Part shown: positions 6,596 through 14,868 of the stretch, one piece after another
How positions within the stretch are numbered: position 1 is the stretch's first letter
How the letters are laid out: the number at the start of each line of letters is the position of its first letter
NCBI GenBank assembly: GCA_905200545.1
Contig: CAJKKQ010000009.1
Span: 1 to 64,000, forward strand
Origin: an uncultured Oscillibacter sp.
GTDB lineage: Bacteria > Bacillota > Clostridia > Oscillospirales > Oscillospiraceae
Direction: 5' to 3'
DNA length: 64,000 bases
Notes under the pieces: model-generated
Seen by the model: only the letters and a program-made list of their open reading frames with translations
The model's database searches: none
What the model was told of the DNA's origin: nothing
Position numbers and translations under genes: made by a program

Positions 6596-9547
6596 TTAAG
6601 CCATCAGATAGCTGTACTTGTTCATAACGGTGAGGATGAAGACCTCAATGTCGGCGGGCAGGTCGTTCTTGCCGTCCAGATCCGCCTCAAAGACCTTGCC
6701 GTTCAGCCGCACCAGCACCTTCTTGCCGCCCAGGGGCAGGAAGCCGGAGTTGTTCACGCTCTCGTCGAAGCCCTCCCGGGTGTAGAACAGGGTGAACTTG
6801 TCGCGGTAGGGAGCGGAATCGTAGGGGCAGAAGATGGCACAGTTGCCGCACTCGTTGCACATCCGGTCCACGTGGAGAATCTGATGGCGGCCATCCGGCA
6901 GCTCGATGACCACGTTGGCCCGGTTGGGGCACACGTCGGCGCAGACCTGGCACACCACGTTGCAGGTCAGGCACCGGTCGCCCTCGCACTTGGCGCTTTC
7001 GCACAGGATGCCCTTCTTGGCGATAGCCTCCGCCCGGGTGGCCACGGCCTTGGCGGGAATGGAGAACTTGTGGGCCTCGCCGATGACGGCCTTGGCAAAG
7101 GCGGTGGCATCGGCAATGCCCTCCACCACGGTAGCGGGGCCACGCATGGCGTCGCCGCCTACGTACACACCGTCGATGTTGGTTTTGAAATCAGGGATGC
7201 CCTTGGCGTCCACGTTGATGCCGTTGCTGGTAAAGAGGTCGCTGTCTACCTTCTCGCCCACGGCGGCGATGACGGTGTCGCAGTCAATGGAGACCATCTC
7301 GCCGGTGGGGACGGGCTTGCGGCGGCCCTTTTCGTCGGGATCGCCCAGCTTCATCTTCTCACACACCAGCTTGCCGTCCTTCTGCTCCACGGGAGAGACC
7401 AGCTCCAGGAACTGTACGCCGTCGGCAATGGCCAGCTCCAGCTCCTCGGCGTCGGCGGGCATGTACTTCTTGGTGCGGCGGTAGACCAGGGTGGAGGATT
7501 TCGCGCCGGCACGCAGGGCGGCCCGGGCGGCGTCCATGGCGGTGTTGCCGCCGCCTACCACGGCCACGTGGCCCAGAGGCACTTCCTTGCCGGCCTTCAT
7601 GTCCTTCAACCAGCCGATAACGGGCACGATATTGCCCGGAATGTCCAGTTTACCGGCCTTCCAGGCACCCACGGCGAAGAAGATGTGGGTGTAGCCCATG
7701 GCTTTCAGCTCGGCCACGGAGGGAGCCTCGGTGTTCAGCTTCACCTCCACACCCATCTTGAACATCAGCGCCACATCCTTGTCGATGGCGTCGTCAGAGA
7801 TGCGCCAGGCGGGGATCACCTGACGGACCACGCCGCCCAGGCAGTCTGCCCGCTCGAAGATGGTGACGGGAATGCCGGCACGGCCCAGGAAATAGGCGGC
7901 GGACATACCGGTGGGGCCGCCGCCGATGACGGCCACCTTGGCGCTGGTATCAGCGGGAGCCGGGGCCTTGATCTTGGCCATGTAGGCGTCGTAGCCCTTT
8001 TCGGCGGCCACCAGCTTGGTACTCCGGATATTCACCGGCTGGTCATAGTAGTTGCGCATGCACTTGGTCATGCAGTTGTGGGCGCAGATGGTGCCCGTGA
8101 TGAAGGGCAGGGGGTTCTTCTCGGTGATCAGGCGCAGGGCGGAGGCGTACTCGCCCTTGCGGCACAGCTCGATATACTCGGGAATGTCCTGCTGGATGGG
8201 GCAGCCGCCCTTGCAGGGAGCGGTGAAGCAGTCCATCAGGGGGACCTTCTCATAGAGCTTGCGGCGGGGCAGAGGCTTGATGGCCTTGACGTGGTACTTG
8301 TCGGACCGGGCGGCAAGGCTCAGCGCCTCAATGGCGGCCACATCCACACCGGTGAAGGGCTTGAAGTCCATGGCGTCCAGCTTGTCACCGATCTGGGTGA
8401 AGCGCTGGTAGCCGCCGGGCTTCAATTCCGTGGTGGCCATGGTGATGGGCCAGATGCCGCAGGCAAAGAGCTTGTCGATGTTGAAGGCATCGGCGCCGCC
8501 GGCGTAGCTCAGGCGCAGCTTGCCGCCGAACTCCTTGGCCATCATGGCGGCCATGGTGGTGGTCAGGGGGAAGAGAGACTTGCCCGCCATGTACATCTCC
8601 TCGCTGGGGAGCTCCCCGGCCTTCACGTCCACGGGGAAGGTGTTGGAGAGCTTCAGGCCAAATTCCAGACCGTGGGCGTCCGCCAGGGCCTGGAGACGGT
8701 GGAACATGGGTACCGCGTCGGCGTACTGCAGGTCCTCCTTGAAGTGGTGGTCATCAAAGGCGATGTAGTCGTAGCCCATGAAGTCCAGAATGGACCGGGC
8801 GGTCTCATAGCCCAGGATGGTGGGGTTGCACTTGACGAAGGTGTGCAGGTGCTTCTTCTCAATGAGGTAGCTGGCGATGCGCTCGATCTCGTCCGGCGGG
8901 CAGCCGTGGAGGGTGGAGACCGTCACGGACCCGGAGACGTGGGGCGTGATGGTGTCGATATAATCGCTCTCGCCGGGGAAGAACTCCTTGAGCACCCGGA
9001 TGCACTCCTGGAAGATGGGCGTCTTGGAGGCGTCCACCATGCCATTGAGGAAGGTGTCGATCTTCTCTCCCTGGATGCCTGCCAGGTCGTAGCCCACGGA
9101 CATGTTGAAGACAAACCCATTGGGGTCGCCCAGGCCGTACACCTTGGCCATAATCTTCAGGGCGCACCAAGCCTTTACATATTCCTCAAAGGCCTGCTGG
9201 ACATAGAGCTCCGTGGACCACTCGCAGTTGTAGCACTCATCCTCCGCCAGGATGCAGGGGCGGTTGATGCAGGCGGCCAGGTCCGCGCCGTCCATCTTCT
9301 GGACGGTTTTCAGCTCGAAGAACCGGGCACCGCCGAAGTAGCTGGCGATGATGTTCTGGGCCAACTGGGTGTTGGGACCGGCGGCGGGGCCGAAGGGGGT
9401 CTCGATGGTCTCGCCGAAGATGGGCAGCTTCTTGACACCCGCCTTATAGGGACGGTGGACACCGAAAACGGAGCCCTCACGCTGGTACTCGGTGGTGACC
9501 CAGGTCATCAATTCCCGGAAGGGAATGGGGATCATCAGTTCAGACAT
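6596..9547 (-). CDS. ygfK: YgfK, iron-sulfur/flavin oxidoreductase of purine degradation (putative selenate reductase subunit family)
   Basis: The 983-residue protein has the YgfK architecture: an N-terminal dihydroorotate-dehydrogenase-like barrel (about 1-430), a GltD-like Cys-rich linker (Cys440 to Cys496), two Rossmann motifs (GGGPTG near 542, GGGNTA near 665) for FAD/NAD(P)H, and a C-terminal ferredoxin-like segment with Cys859/862/866/869/873 and a C-x2-C-x2-C-x3-C set (897, 900, 903, 907). The annotated role 'selenate reductase' is uncertain; the family is known as part of the gut-anaerobe urate/purine degradation gene set together with SsnA and hydantoinase, where it is thought to move electrons to a purine-derived substrate. 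GAGGAGG lies 10 nt upstream. It is the last gene of the ssnA-lipoprotein-ygfK unit. Confidence 0.9.
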   Translation of the reverse strand: MSELMIPIPFRELMTWVTTEYQREGSVFGVHRPYKAGVKKLPIFGETIETPFGPAAGPNTQLAQNIIASYFGGARFFELKTVQKMDGADLAACINRPCILAEDECYNCEWSTELYVQQAFEEYVKAWCALKIMAKVYGLGDPNGFVFNMSVGYDLAGIQGEKIDTFLNGMVDASKTPIFQECIRVLKEFFPGESDYIDTITPHVSGSVTVSTLHGCPPDEIERIASYLIEKKHLHTFVKCNPTILGYETARSILDFMGYDYIAFDDHHFKEDLQYADAVPMFHRLQALADAHGLEFGLKLSNTFPVDVKAGELPSEEMYMAGKSLFPLTTTMAAMMAKEFGGKLRLSYAGGADAFNIDKLFACGIWPITMATTELKPGGYQRFTQIGDKLDAMDFKPFTGVDVAAIEALSLAARSDKYHVKAIKPLPRRKLYEKVPLMDCFTAPCKGGCPIQQDIPEYIELCRKGEYASALRLITEKNPLPFITGTICAHNCMTKCMRNYYDQPVNIRSTKLVAAEKGYDAYMAKIKAPAPADTSAKVAVIGGGPTGMSAAYFLGRAGIPVTIFERADCLGGVVRQVIPAWRISDDAIDKDVALMFKMGVEVKLNTEAPSVAELKAMGYTHIFFAVGAWKAGKLDIPGNIVPVIGWLKDMKAGKEVPLGHVAVVGGGNTAMDAARAALRAGAKSSTLVYRRTKKYMPADAEELELAIADGVQFLELVSPVEQKDGKLVCEKMKLGDPDEKGRRKPVPTGEMVSIDCDTVIAAVGEKVDSDLFTSNGINVDAKGIPDFKTNIDGVYVGGDAMRGPATVVEGIADATAFAKAVIGEAHKFSIPAKAVATRAEAIAKKGILCESAKCEGDRCLTCNVVCQVCADVCPNRANVVIELPDGRHQILHVDRMCNECGNCAIFCPYDSAPYRDKFTLFYTREGFDESVNNSGFLPLGGKKVLVRLNGKVFEADLDGKNDLPADIEVFILTVMNKYSYLMA

Positions 9548-9648
9548 ACGCTTTTTTCCTCCTCAAAAATACTCCTTGTATGGGACGGCGCATGACGACT
9601 CGCCGTCTGTTTTTCGGTTCGTTCCTGCCGGAGACTGCCGAGCTTCTC

Positions 9649-10020
9649 TCAATCCGATCGGTAGCCGTAGCCCTCGACGGTGAAGTCCAGGGTGTCCTTG
9701 GCTTCCTGGGTGGCAAAAATCACCCAGTTGCCGTCGATGCGGACTTCCAGAGTGCCGTCATGCAGGCCGGCCCGGTAGCCATATCCTGTGCCGAAGTTGG
9801 ATTGGTCGTCCTCCGTGGGCGACTCCGATCCATCCACCTCGGAGGTAATGGTACCCTCCGTCTGGGTATCGTCGGATGACTGACCGGGGACAGGATACCC
9901 GGTGGTGCCGTATATCGTGCCGTCCACCATCACCTGCGGGGGCAGGTCATAGACTTCTTTTTCCAGCCCGCAGCCTGTCAACAGCAGGCAGGTCAAAAGA
10001 AACAGGATCCGTTTTTTCAT
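9649..10020 (-). CDS. Small putative lipoprotein between ssnA and ygfK
   Basis: This 123-residue protein has a basic start, a short hydrophobic segment and a lipobox LLTGC with Cys17, so it should be lipid-anchored outside the membrane. The middle is rich in Ser, Thr, Asp and Gly, probably a linker; the C-terminal 40 residues (GTLEVRIDGNWVIFAT and onward) look like a small beta domain. I do not recognise the family. It starts 27 nt after ssnA, with GGAG 10 nt upstream, and precedes ygfK by 101 nt, so it is likely co-transcribed with both. A surface lipoprotein inside a cytoplasmic purine-degradation unit is unusual and its job is unknown. Confidence 0.7.
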   Translation of the reverse strand: MKKRILFLLTCLLLTGCGLEKEVYDLPPQVMVDGTIYGTTGYPVPGQSSDDTQTEGTITSEVDGSESPTEDDQSNFGTGYGYRAGLHDGTLEVRIDGNWVIFATQEAKDTLDFTVEGYGYRSD

Positions 10021-10047
10021 GGCAAGCGGTCTCCGTTCGGGGACTCC

Positions 10048-11391
10048 TTAATATTCGCAGTGGTTGAGTTTGCCCCACAGCTTCTTGGAAGATTCCAGGA
10101 TGTGGGCGTTGACGGCCTCTTCGTCGATCTCCGTGAGGACCCGGTCCTTCATGAGGATCTTGCCGTTGATCATGGTGGTCTGGCACTGGCGGCCGGTCAT
10201 GCCGAAGAGCATATGGCCGTCGATGTTGGCGTCGGAGAAGGGAGTGAAGGGCTTATAGTCCATGACGATGACATCCGCCGCCGCACCGGGGGCCAATACG
10301 CCCAGGGTGGGGAAGCCGGTGCGCTCCGCCATCTTGGCGTTGTTCTTAAAGAGCATATCCGTTACCTCGCACCAGCCCACATTGGGCATGCAGGCGTTGT
10401 GGCGCTGGATGATGAGGGCCACCTTGATGCTCTCCAGCATGTCGTTGGTGTAGGCGTCGGTGCCCAGGCCCACCAGGATGCCCTTCTTGTAGAGCTGCAG
10501 GATGGGGGAGCAGCCCACGGCGTTGCCCATGTTGGACTCAGGGTTGTTGACGCACATGGTGTCCGTGGCCTTGATGATGTCCATCTCGGCAGTATTCACG
10601 TGGATGCAGTGGCCCAGGATGGTCTTGGGCCCCAGGATACCATGATCCTGAAGGCGCTGCACCGGGCGGCGTCCGTAGTTCTGAAGGGAGTCGTAGACGT
10701 CGTTCATGCCCTCGGAGACATGGATGTGGTAGCCCACCCGGCCGTTGTTGGCCGCCACCATCCGGTCAAAGGTCTTGTCGGAGATGGTGAAGAGGGCGTG
10801 GCCGCCGAACATGGCCTTGAGCATATCAGAGGGGTTCTTCTCACAGTAGTCGATGAAGTCCTTGTTTTCCTGGACGGACTGGAGGGACTTTTCCTCGCCG
10901 TCCCGGTCGGAGACCTCATAGCAAAGGCAGGCACGCATGCCGAACTCCTTGGTGACCTCGGCAATCTTCATCAGGGAGCCGGGAATCTCGCAGAAAGAGG
11001 CGTGGTGGTCGAAAATAGTGGTGACGCCCTGCTTGATGGAGTCGATCACCAGGGCCTGGGCGGAAGCCTTGGTCGCCTCCAGGTCCAGATTCCGGTCGAT
11101 GTACCACCACTGGCCGTCCAGCACCTCGTAGAAGTTGGTGGGGTTGTAGCCGTTGATGCTGAGGCCCCGGGCCAGAGCGGAGTAAATGTGGGTATGGGCG
11201 TTGATGAGGCCCGGCATGATGACGCCGCCCTTGGCGTCCACAAACTCCGCCTGGGGGTACTTGGCCTTCAATTCCGCGGTGGTACCCACCTCCACGATCT
11301 TGCCGCCGTCGGTGACCACACCGCCGTCGGGATAGTAGCCGGTACCGTTGGGGTCCCGGGTGATCACCTTGCCGTTTGCCAGTAAGATCAT
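10048..11391 (-). CDS. ssnA: SsnA-type putative aminohydrolase / chlorohydrolase
   Basis: An amidohydrolase-superfamily deaminase-like enzyme of 447 residues, cytoplasmic. Metal ligands are visible: the HTH pair His66/His68, His224 in YHIHVSEG, His261 or His264 in GHCIHVN, and Asp312 in GTDAYTND. SsnA sits beside ygfK in Escherichia coli and in the urate-degrading clusters of gut anaerobes; its exact substrate is not settled, with a guanine-deaminase-like or ring-opening role most plausible. The frame can start at a TTG (11397), but AAGGAGG (11407-11401) is 9 nt from the ATG at 11391 and only 3 nt from the TTG, so the ATG is chosen. It is the first gene of the unit and is preceded by an attenuator-like leader. 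Confidence 0.9.
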   Translation of the reverse strand: MILLANGKVITRDPNGTGYYPDGGVVTDGGKIVEVGTTAELKAKYPQAEFVDAKGGVIMPGLINAHTHIYSALARGLSINGYNPTNFYEVLDGQWWYIDRNLDLEATKASAQALVIDSIKQGVTTIFDHHASFCEIPGSLMKIAEVTKEFGMRACLCYEVSDRDGEEKSLQSVQENKDFIDYCEKNPSDMLKAMFGGHALFTISDKTFDRMVAANNGRVGYHIHVSEGMNDVYDSLQNYGRRPVQRLQDHGILGPKTILGHCIHVNTAEMDIIKATDTMCVNNPESNMGNAVGCSPILQLYKKGILVGLGTDAYTNDMLESIKVALIIQRHNACMPNVGWCEVTDMLFKNNAKMAERTGFPTLGVLAPGAAADVIVMDYKPFTPFSDANIDGHMLFGMTGRQCQTTMINGKILMKDRVLTEIDEEAVNAHILESSKKLWGKLNHCEY

Positions 11392-11436
11392 AATCAAAAA
11401 CCTCCTTCAAGTTTTCCAATGTTGAGAGTTGGTTTC

Positions 11437-11541
11437 AAGAAAAAGAAAAGGCGCTTCAAACCACCCGGATTTGAAACACCTAACATAAAGGAATGATAGG
11501 TGTCAGCCCGTGCGCGCAGCACTTCGTTGCAGCTATCATTC
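11437..11541 (-). promoter_or_regulatory. Attenuator / candidate riboswitch in the ssnA leader
   Basis: Three competing structures are visible in the transcript. An outer helix P1 pairs GAATGATAG (11541-11533) with CTATCATTC (11499-11491) and encloses 33 nt holding a GTGC/GCAC hairpin (11522-11510). A 12-bp stem (11481-11470 with 11460-11449, two G-U pairs) followed by a T-rich tract from 11449 is a rho-independent terminator. ACACCTA (11503-11497) can instead pair perfectly with TAGGTGT (11482-11476), which would break both P1 and the terminator. This is the usual layout of a transcriptional OFF switch. I recognise no known aptamer class; the ligand is unknown, a purine-related compound being a guess from context. 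Confidence 0.65.
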
Positions 11542-11556
11542 TTTGCTTGTACTTGT

Positions 11557-11585
11557 ATTGTACCGAAAGCCCTGCTAAAATGCAA
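11557..11585 (-). promoter_or_regulatory. ssnA-ygfK promoter
   Basis: On the minus strand TTGCAT (11585-11580), a 17-nt spacer and TACAAT (11562-11557) place the start about 10 nt before the P1 helix of the leader. No gene lies between this promoter and 11688 on the other side. Confidence 0.7.
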
Positions 11586-11697
11586 GCAGGCGGGCTGAAA
11601 AATTTTTAGCCTTGTTTTGTACACATTGCCAGAAACTGGCGGAACTTTTTCTGCCCGACTTCGTCTGAATGGATAGAAAAAGCAGGAGGTGGCAGCG

Positions 11698-12888
11698 ATG
11701 AAAAGAGGATGGGCATGGATTTTGGCGGCATGTCTGCTGCTGAGCGGCTGTGGGGCCGGTCAAGAGGAGGAGCCCCAGGAGCCGGAGCAGGTGCCCCAGA
11801 CGGAGGAGTCGGTGACGGCTCCGGAGGGACTGACCATGGAGATGGAGCACCCGGTCTATGATCCCTCCCTGGATACGTATACATATTTTATTTGCAATGA
11901 CACGGACGAAACGGTAGACTTCGGGGAGGACTACACCCTCCAGCGCCGGGACGGGGACGGCTGGACGGACCTGACGATGCGGGAGAATACAGGCTGGAAC
12001 GCCATCGGCTATTCCCTGGAGCCGGGGAAGACCGTGGCCCTCACCTGCGGCTTTGATCTCTATGAGGAAGCGCCCCAGGCCGGGGAATACCGGTTGGTGA
12101 AAACCGTAGAGGACACACAGCTGACGGCGGAGTTCGCCCTGGGAGAGAGCATCTACACCGCCCAGACCCCTTACGGCTTCGGCCCCCTGGAGGAGCTGCC
12201 GGAACGCTACGGTGCCGCTGACGCAGCCGGCAGCGGCGCGGTGATCTTCACCGGCAGCGGTGAGGAAAACCTCCAGGCTGTGGAGGAATTCCTGGACAAG
12301 GTGTCTTTGGATGTGCCCTGCCAGCTGCGGACGGTACAGGATCAGGGGGAGGGCGTCCCTATGGTCATCGATGTGATCTATGAGGGAGGTAACTTCCTCT
12401 GGCGGATGCGCAGCGGCGGTACCGAGGTGACGGAGCGGCGGCTTTCCTACCTGGTTACCGACGGCACCGATCTCTATCTCTCCGACGGGGCCGATTGGGA
12501 GACCGGTGAGCAGTACGGCGACCAGAGGATCTTCCTGGTGCCCCCTCTGCGGGGGACAGCCTGGGTGGCGGATGTGGAAACCATGACGGCGGACCGCCTG
12601 GCGGGAAACGTCACCCGGTACAAGGCCTGGTCGGCGGATGGGCTCTGGAGCGCCTCTTTGGAGGAGGAGCCTACGGCGTTTTCCGCAGAGTACCACGGCT
12701 CCGACGGAAGCTGGTCCAGGAGCTACGACCTCAAGGTGTGGGACGGCCTGGAGACGGAGATCACCGGACTTTCCTGGGAGGAAGATGACATCTTGAAGAT
12801 CAACTGTAAGACAACGGAAGGCGACACGGCTGTTTTGACCTTCAATCTTCAGACCGAGCGGCTGACCGCTTCGCCGGACAATTTATAA
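11698..12888 (+). CDS. Lipoprotein with bacterial Ig-like (Big_14-type) domain
   Basis: A 396-residue secreted lipoprotein: basic N-terminus, hydrophobic run and lipobox LLLSGC (Cys18), then an acidic Glu/Gln/Pro linker (about 21-40). Residues about 45-150 form an Ig-like domain of the type with a YFICNDTDETVDFGEDYTL strand pair and an ending in GEYRLVKTV; the same pattern recurs in the protein at 53622-54542. The remainder (about 150-396) is an unrecognised beta-rich domain. The start at 11698 follows AGGAGG by 8 nt; an in-frame GTG at 11689 overlaps that site and is rejected. The gene is monocistronic, with a terminator after it. Function unknown; probably cell surface. Confidence 0.8.
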   Translation: MKRGWAWILAACLLLSGCGAGQEEEPQEPEQVPQTEESVTAPEGLTMEMEHPVYDPSLDTYTYFICNDTDETVDFGEDYTLQRRDGDGWTDLTMRENTGWNAIGYSLEPGKTVALTCGFDLYEEAPQAGEYRLVKTVEDTQLTAEFALGESIYTAQTPYGFGPLEELPERYGAADAAGSGAVIFTGSGEENLQAVEEFLDKVSLDVPCQLRTVQDQGEGVPMVIDVIYEGGNFLWRMRSGGTEVTERRLSYLVTDGTDLYLSDGADWETGEQYGDQRIFLVPPLRGTAWVADVETMTADRLAGNVTRYKAWSADGLWSASLEEEPTAFSAEYHGSDGSWSRSYDLKVWDGLETEITGLSWEEDDILKINCKTTEGDTAVLTFNLQTERLTASPDNL

Positions 12889-12894
12889 AGACGG

Positions 12895-12924
12895 ACGGAG
12901 GAGCGCAGGCTCCTCCGTTTTTTT
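12895..12924 (+). terminator. Rho-independent terminator after the Ig-like lipoprotein
   Basis: A 10-bp perfect stem (ACGGAGGAGC, 12895-12904, with 12909-12918), a 4-nt loop and a T-run to 12924. Confidence 0.9.
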
Positions 12925-12939
12925 GCCTGCGGCGAAGAA

Positions 12940-12969
12940 TTGACAAGAACCACAGAAGTCTGGTATTCT
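12940..12969 (+). promoter_or_regulatory. Promoter of the Na+/alanine symporter gene
   Basis: TTGACA (12940-12945), an 18-nt spacer and TATTCT (12964-12969), just after the previous terminator. Confidence 0.65.
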
Positions 12970-13009
12970 AAAGCGACCCTGGATGAAAAAACAAGAGAGG
13001 AAACAGGCT

Positions 13010-14416
13010 ATGTTCGCAACCGTTATCAATACGCTCAACGACTGGCTCTATACGTATATCCTGATTATTCTGCTAATCGCGGCAGGGGTGTATTTCACCT
13101 TCCGGACCCGCTTTGTCCAATTCCGGATGTTTGCCGAGTCCATCCGCGTGGTGGGGGAGAAGCCCCACAATGCCGGATCCATCTCCTCCTTTCAGGCGCT
13201 GATGGTGTCCACGGCTTCCCGGGTGGGCACCGGCAACATCATCGGAATCTCCACCGCCGTCTGCTGCGGCGGCTACGGCGCCGTGTTCTGGATGTGGGTC
13301 ATTGCCCTTATCGGCGGGGCTTCCGCCTTTGTGGAGTCCACTCTGGCCCAGATTTATAAGCGCCGGGATCCCCACACCGGGGAGAGCTACGGCGGCCCCT
13401 CCTATTATATCGAGGCCGCCCTCCACAGCCGCACCCTGGCAGTGGTTTTCGCCGGGGCGCTGATCCTCACCTATGCCGGGGGCTTCAACATGCTGGCGGC
13501 CTACAACCTCCAGTCCACCTTCTCCGGCTATGCCTTCTACAATCCTGATACTACCCCCTGGATCATCGGCGCCGTTTTGGCGGCAGTGGTGGGGTACTGC
13601 GTCATGGGCGGCGGCAAGCGCATCATCCGCTTCACCTCCACCCTGGTGCCCTTTATGGGCGGGCTCTACGTGCTGGTGGCCATTGTGATGGTGGTGCTCA
13701 ACTGGCGGATGCTGCCCCAGGTGTTCGGCCATATCTTCGCCGGGGCCTTTGATTTCCAGGCCATCTTCGGCGGCTTTACCGGCTCGGCCATGATGTACGG
13801 CATCAAGCGGGGCCTCTTCTCCAACGAGGCGGGCGTGGGCTCCGCCCCCAACGCCGCCGCTTCCGCCGACGTCAGCCACCCCGTCAAGCAGGGGCTGGTG
13901 CAGATGCTCTCCGTGTTCATCGACACGCTCCTCATCTGCTCCGCTACCGCCTTCATGCTGTTGTGCTCCGGCGTTGCCCCGGAGGAGGCTCTCCAGGGTG
14001 CTCCCTATGTGCAGTCCGCCCTCCAGGCCCAGTTCGGTGCCGCCGGGCCCATCTTCATCACCGTGGCCATGGTGCTCTTTGCCTTTACCACCCTCATCGG
14101 CAATCTCTACTATGTGGATAACTGCCTGAACTATATTGTGGGGAAGATCCCCGCCAAGGAGTTCATGGTCCTCTTCCGCATCGACGCCATGGTACTGATC
14201 TTCATCGGCGCAGGCATGGAGATCAACATGGTGTGGAACCTGGCGGATGTGCTGATGGGCGTTATGGCTCTCATCAACCTGCCGGTGATCGTGATTTTGG
14301 CCCGGCCCGCTCTGGCGGCGTTGAAGGACTATACCCGCCAGCGCAAAGCCGGCAACAATCCGGTGTTCCGCGCCGCGGACATCGGCCTTGCGGGAAAAAC
14401 GGAATACTGGCAATAA
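13010..14416 (+). CDS. Sodium:alanine/glycine symporter (AGCS family)
   Basis: Integral membrane carrier that takes up alanine or glycine with Na+. The 468-residue protein has about ten hydrophobic helices and the family signatures: FQALMVSTASRVGTGNIIGIS near 57-77, GGPSYYIE near 127-134 and GIKRGLFSNEAGVGSAP near 263-279. The ATG at 13010 is chosen because GAGAGG lies about 9 nt upstream; the frame also has an ATG at 12983, without a ribosome binding site and too close to the promoter. It is flanked by its own promoter and terminator, so it is monocistronic. Alanine versus glycine preference cannot be read. Confidence 0.93.
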   Translation: MFATVINTLNDWLYTYILIILLIAAGVYFTFRTRFVQFRMFAESIRVVGEKPHNAGSISSFQALMVSTASRVGTGNIIGISTAVCCGGYGAVFWMWVIALIGGASAFVESTLAQIYKRRDPHTGESYGGPSYYIEAALHSRTLAVVFAGALILTYAGGFNMLAAYNLQSTFSGYAFYNPDTTPWIIGAVLAAVVGYCVMGGGKRIIRFTSTLVPFMGGLYVLVAIVMVVLNWRMLPQVFGHIFAGAFDFQAIFGGFTGSAMMYGIKRGLFSNEAGVGSAPNAAASADVSHPVKQGLVQMLSVFIDTLLICSATAFMLLCSGVAPEEALQGAPYVQSALQAQFGAAGPIFITVAMVLFAFTTLIGNLYYVDNCLNYIVGKIPAKEFMVLFRIDAMVLIFIGAGMEINMVWNLADVLMGVMALINLPVIVILARPALAALKDYTRQRKAGNNPVFRAADIGLAGKTEYWQ

Positions 14417-14421
14417 CAAAT

Positions 14422-14452
14422 GGGCTGCCCCTCCGGGGCGGCCCGTTTTTTT
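14422..14452 (+). terminator. Rho-independent terminator after the symporter
   Basis: A 10-bp stem with one G-U pair (14422-14431 with 14435-14444), a 3-nt loop and a seven-T run. Confidence 0.88.
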
Positions 14453-14471
14453 GATACTCAGAAAATGTTTC

Positions 14472-14528
14472 TTGACAATAACGATATTCGATAATATACT
14501 GAACCTAGAAATAGCGATATTCGATATT
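14472..14528 (+). promoter_or_regulatory. Promoter and repeated operator of the PadR-DUF2812 unit
   Basis: TTGACA (14472-14477), 17 nt, TATACT (14495-14500). The 12-mer CGATATTCGATA occurs twice in direct orientation, in the spacer (14482-14493) and downstream of the -10 (14515-14526), 33 nt apart, about three helical turns. This fits binding of two PadR dimers on one face of the DNA and autorepression. Confidence 0.7.
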
Positions 14529-14544
14529 TGAAAGGAGGGAGACC

Positions 14545-14868
14545 ATGCCCCGGGAGAAATTCCAGACCCTGACGGAGCAGATGTTTTACATCCTGCTGTG
14601 CCTGCGGCAGGAGCAGTGCGGCACCGATATCATGGGGCAGGTGAATGCCATGACGGGAGGACGGGTATCCGTGGGGCCCGGCACCCTCTATAACCTTTTG
14701 GAGCAGTTCGTCTCCGCCGGGATGATCGTGGAGACGAAGGTGGAGGGCCGCCGCCGCAGCTATCTGCTGACGGACAAGGGGCGGCAGACCCTGGCGGAGG
14801 AGTACCGCCGCCTGTGTGCGCAGACGGCGGATTACCGCCGCTGCTTTGGAGAGGAGGAACAGCCGTGA
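14545..14868 (+). CDS. PadR-family transcriptional regulator
   Basis: A 107-residue winged-helix repressor. The N-terminal half has the PadR pattern: LTEQMFYILLCLRQEQCGTDI, then the recognition region VGPGTLYNLLEQFVSAGMI and the wing RRRSYLLTDKGRQTL; the short C-terminal helix is for dimerisation. It likely represses its own operon through the repeated 12-mer in the promoter. Its stop overlaps the GTG start of the next gene. PadR plus a DUF2812 membrane protein is a common pair in Firmicutes; the signal is unknown. Confidence 0.92.
   Translation: MPREKFQTLTEQMFYILLCLRQEQCGTDIMGQVNAMTGGRVSVGPGTLYNLLEQFVSAGMIVETKVEGRRRSYLLTDKGRQTLAEEYRRLCAQTADYRRCFGEEEQP

Noticed and set aside
6872-9595. Long plus-strand frame opposite ygfK (about 907 residues)
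   Set aside because: Shadow of ygfK; no ribosome binding site, Gly/His/Val-rich and without family motifs.
9584-9607. GACGGCG/CGCCGTC hairpin followed by T residues on the plus strand between the lipoprotein gene and ygfK
   Set aside because: The T-run is on the wrong strand for the minus-strand transcript, and no plus-strand gene ends there; at most an intercistronic hairpin.
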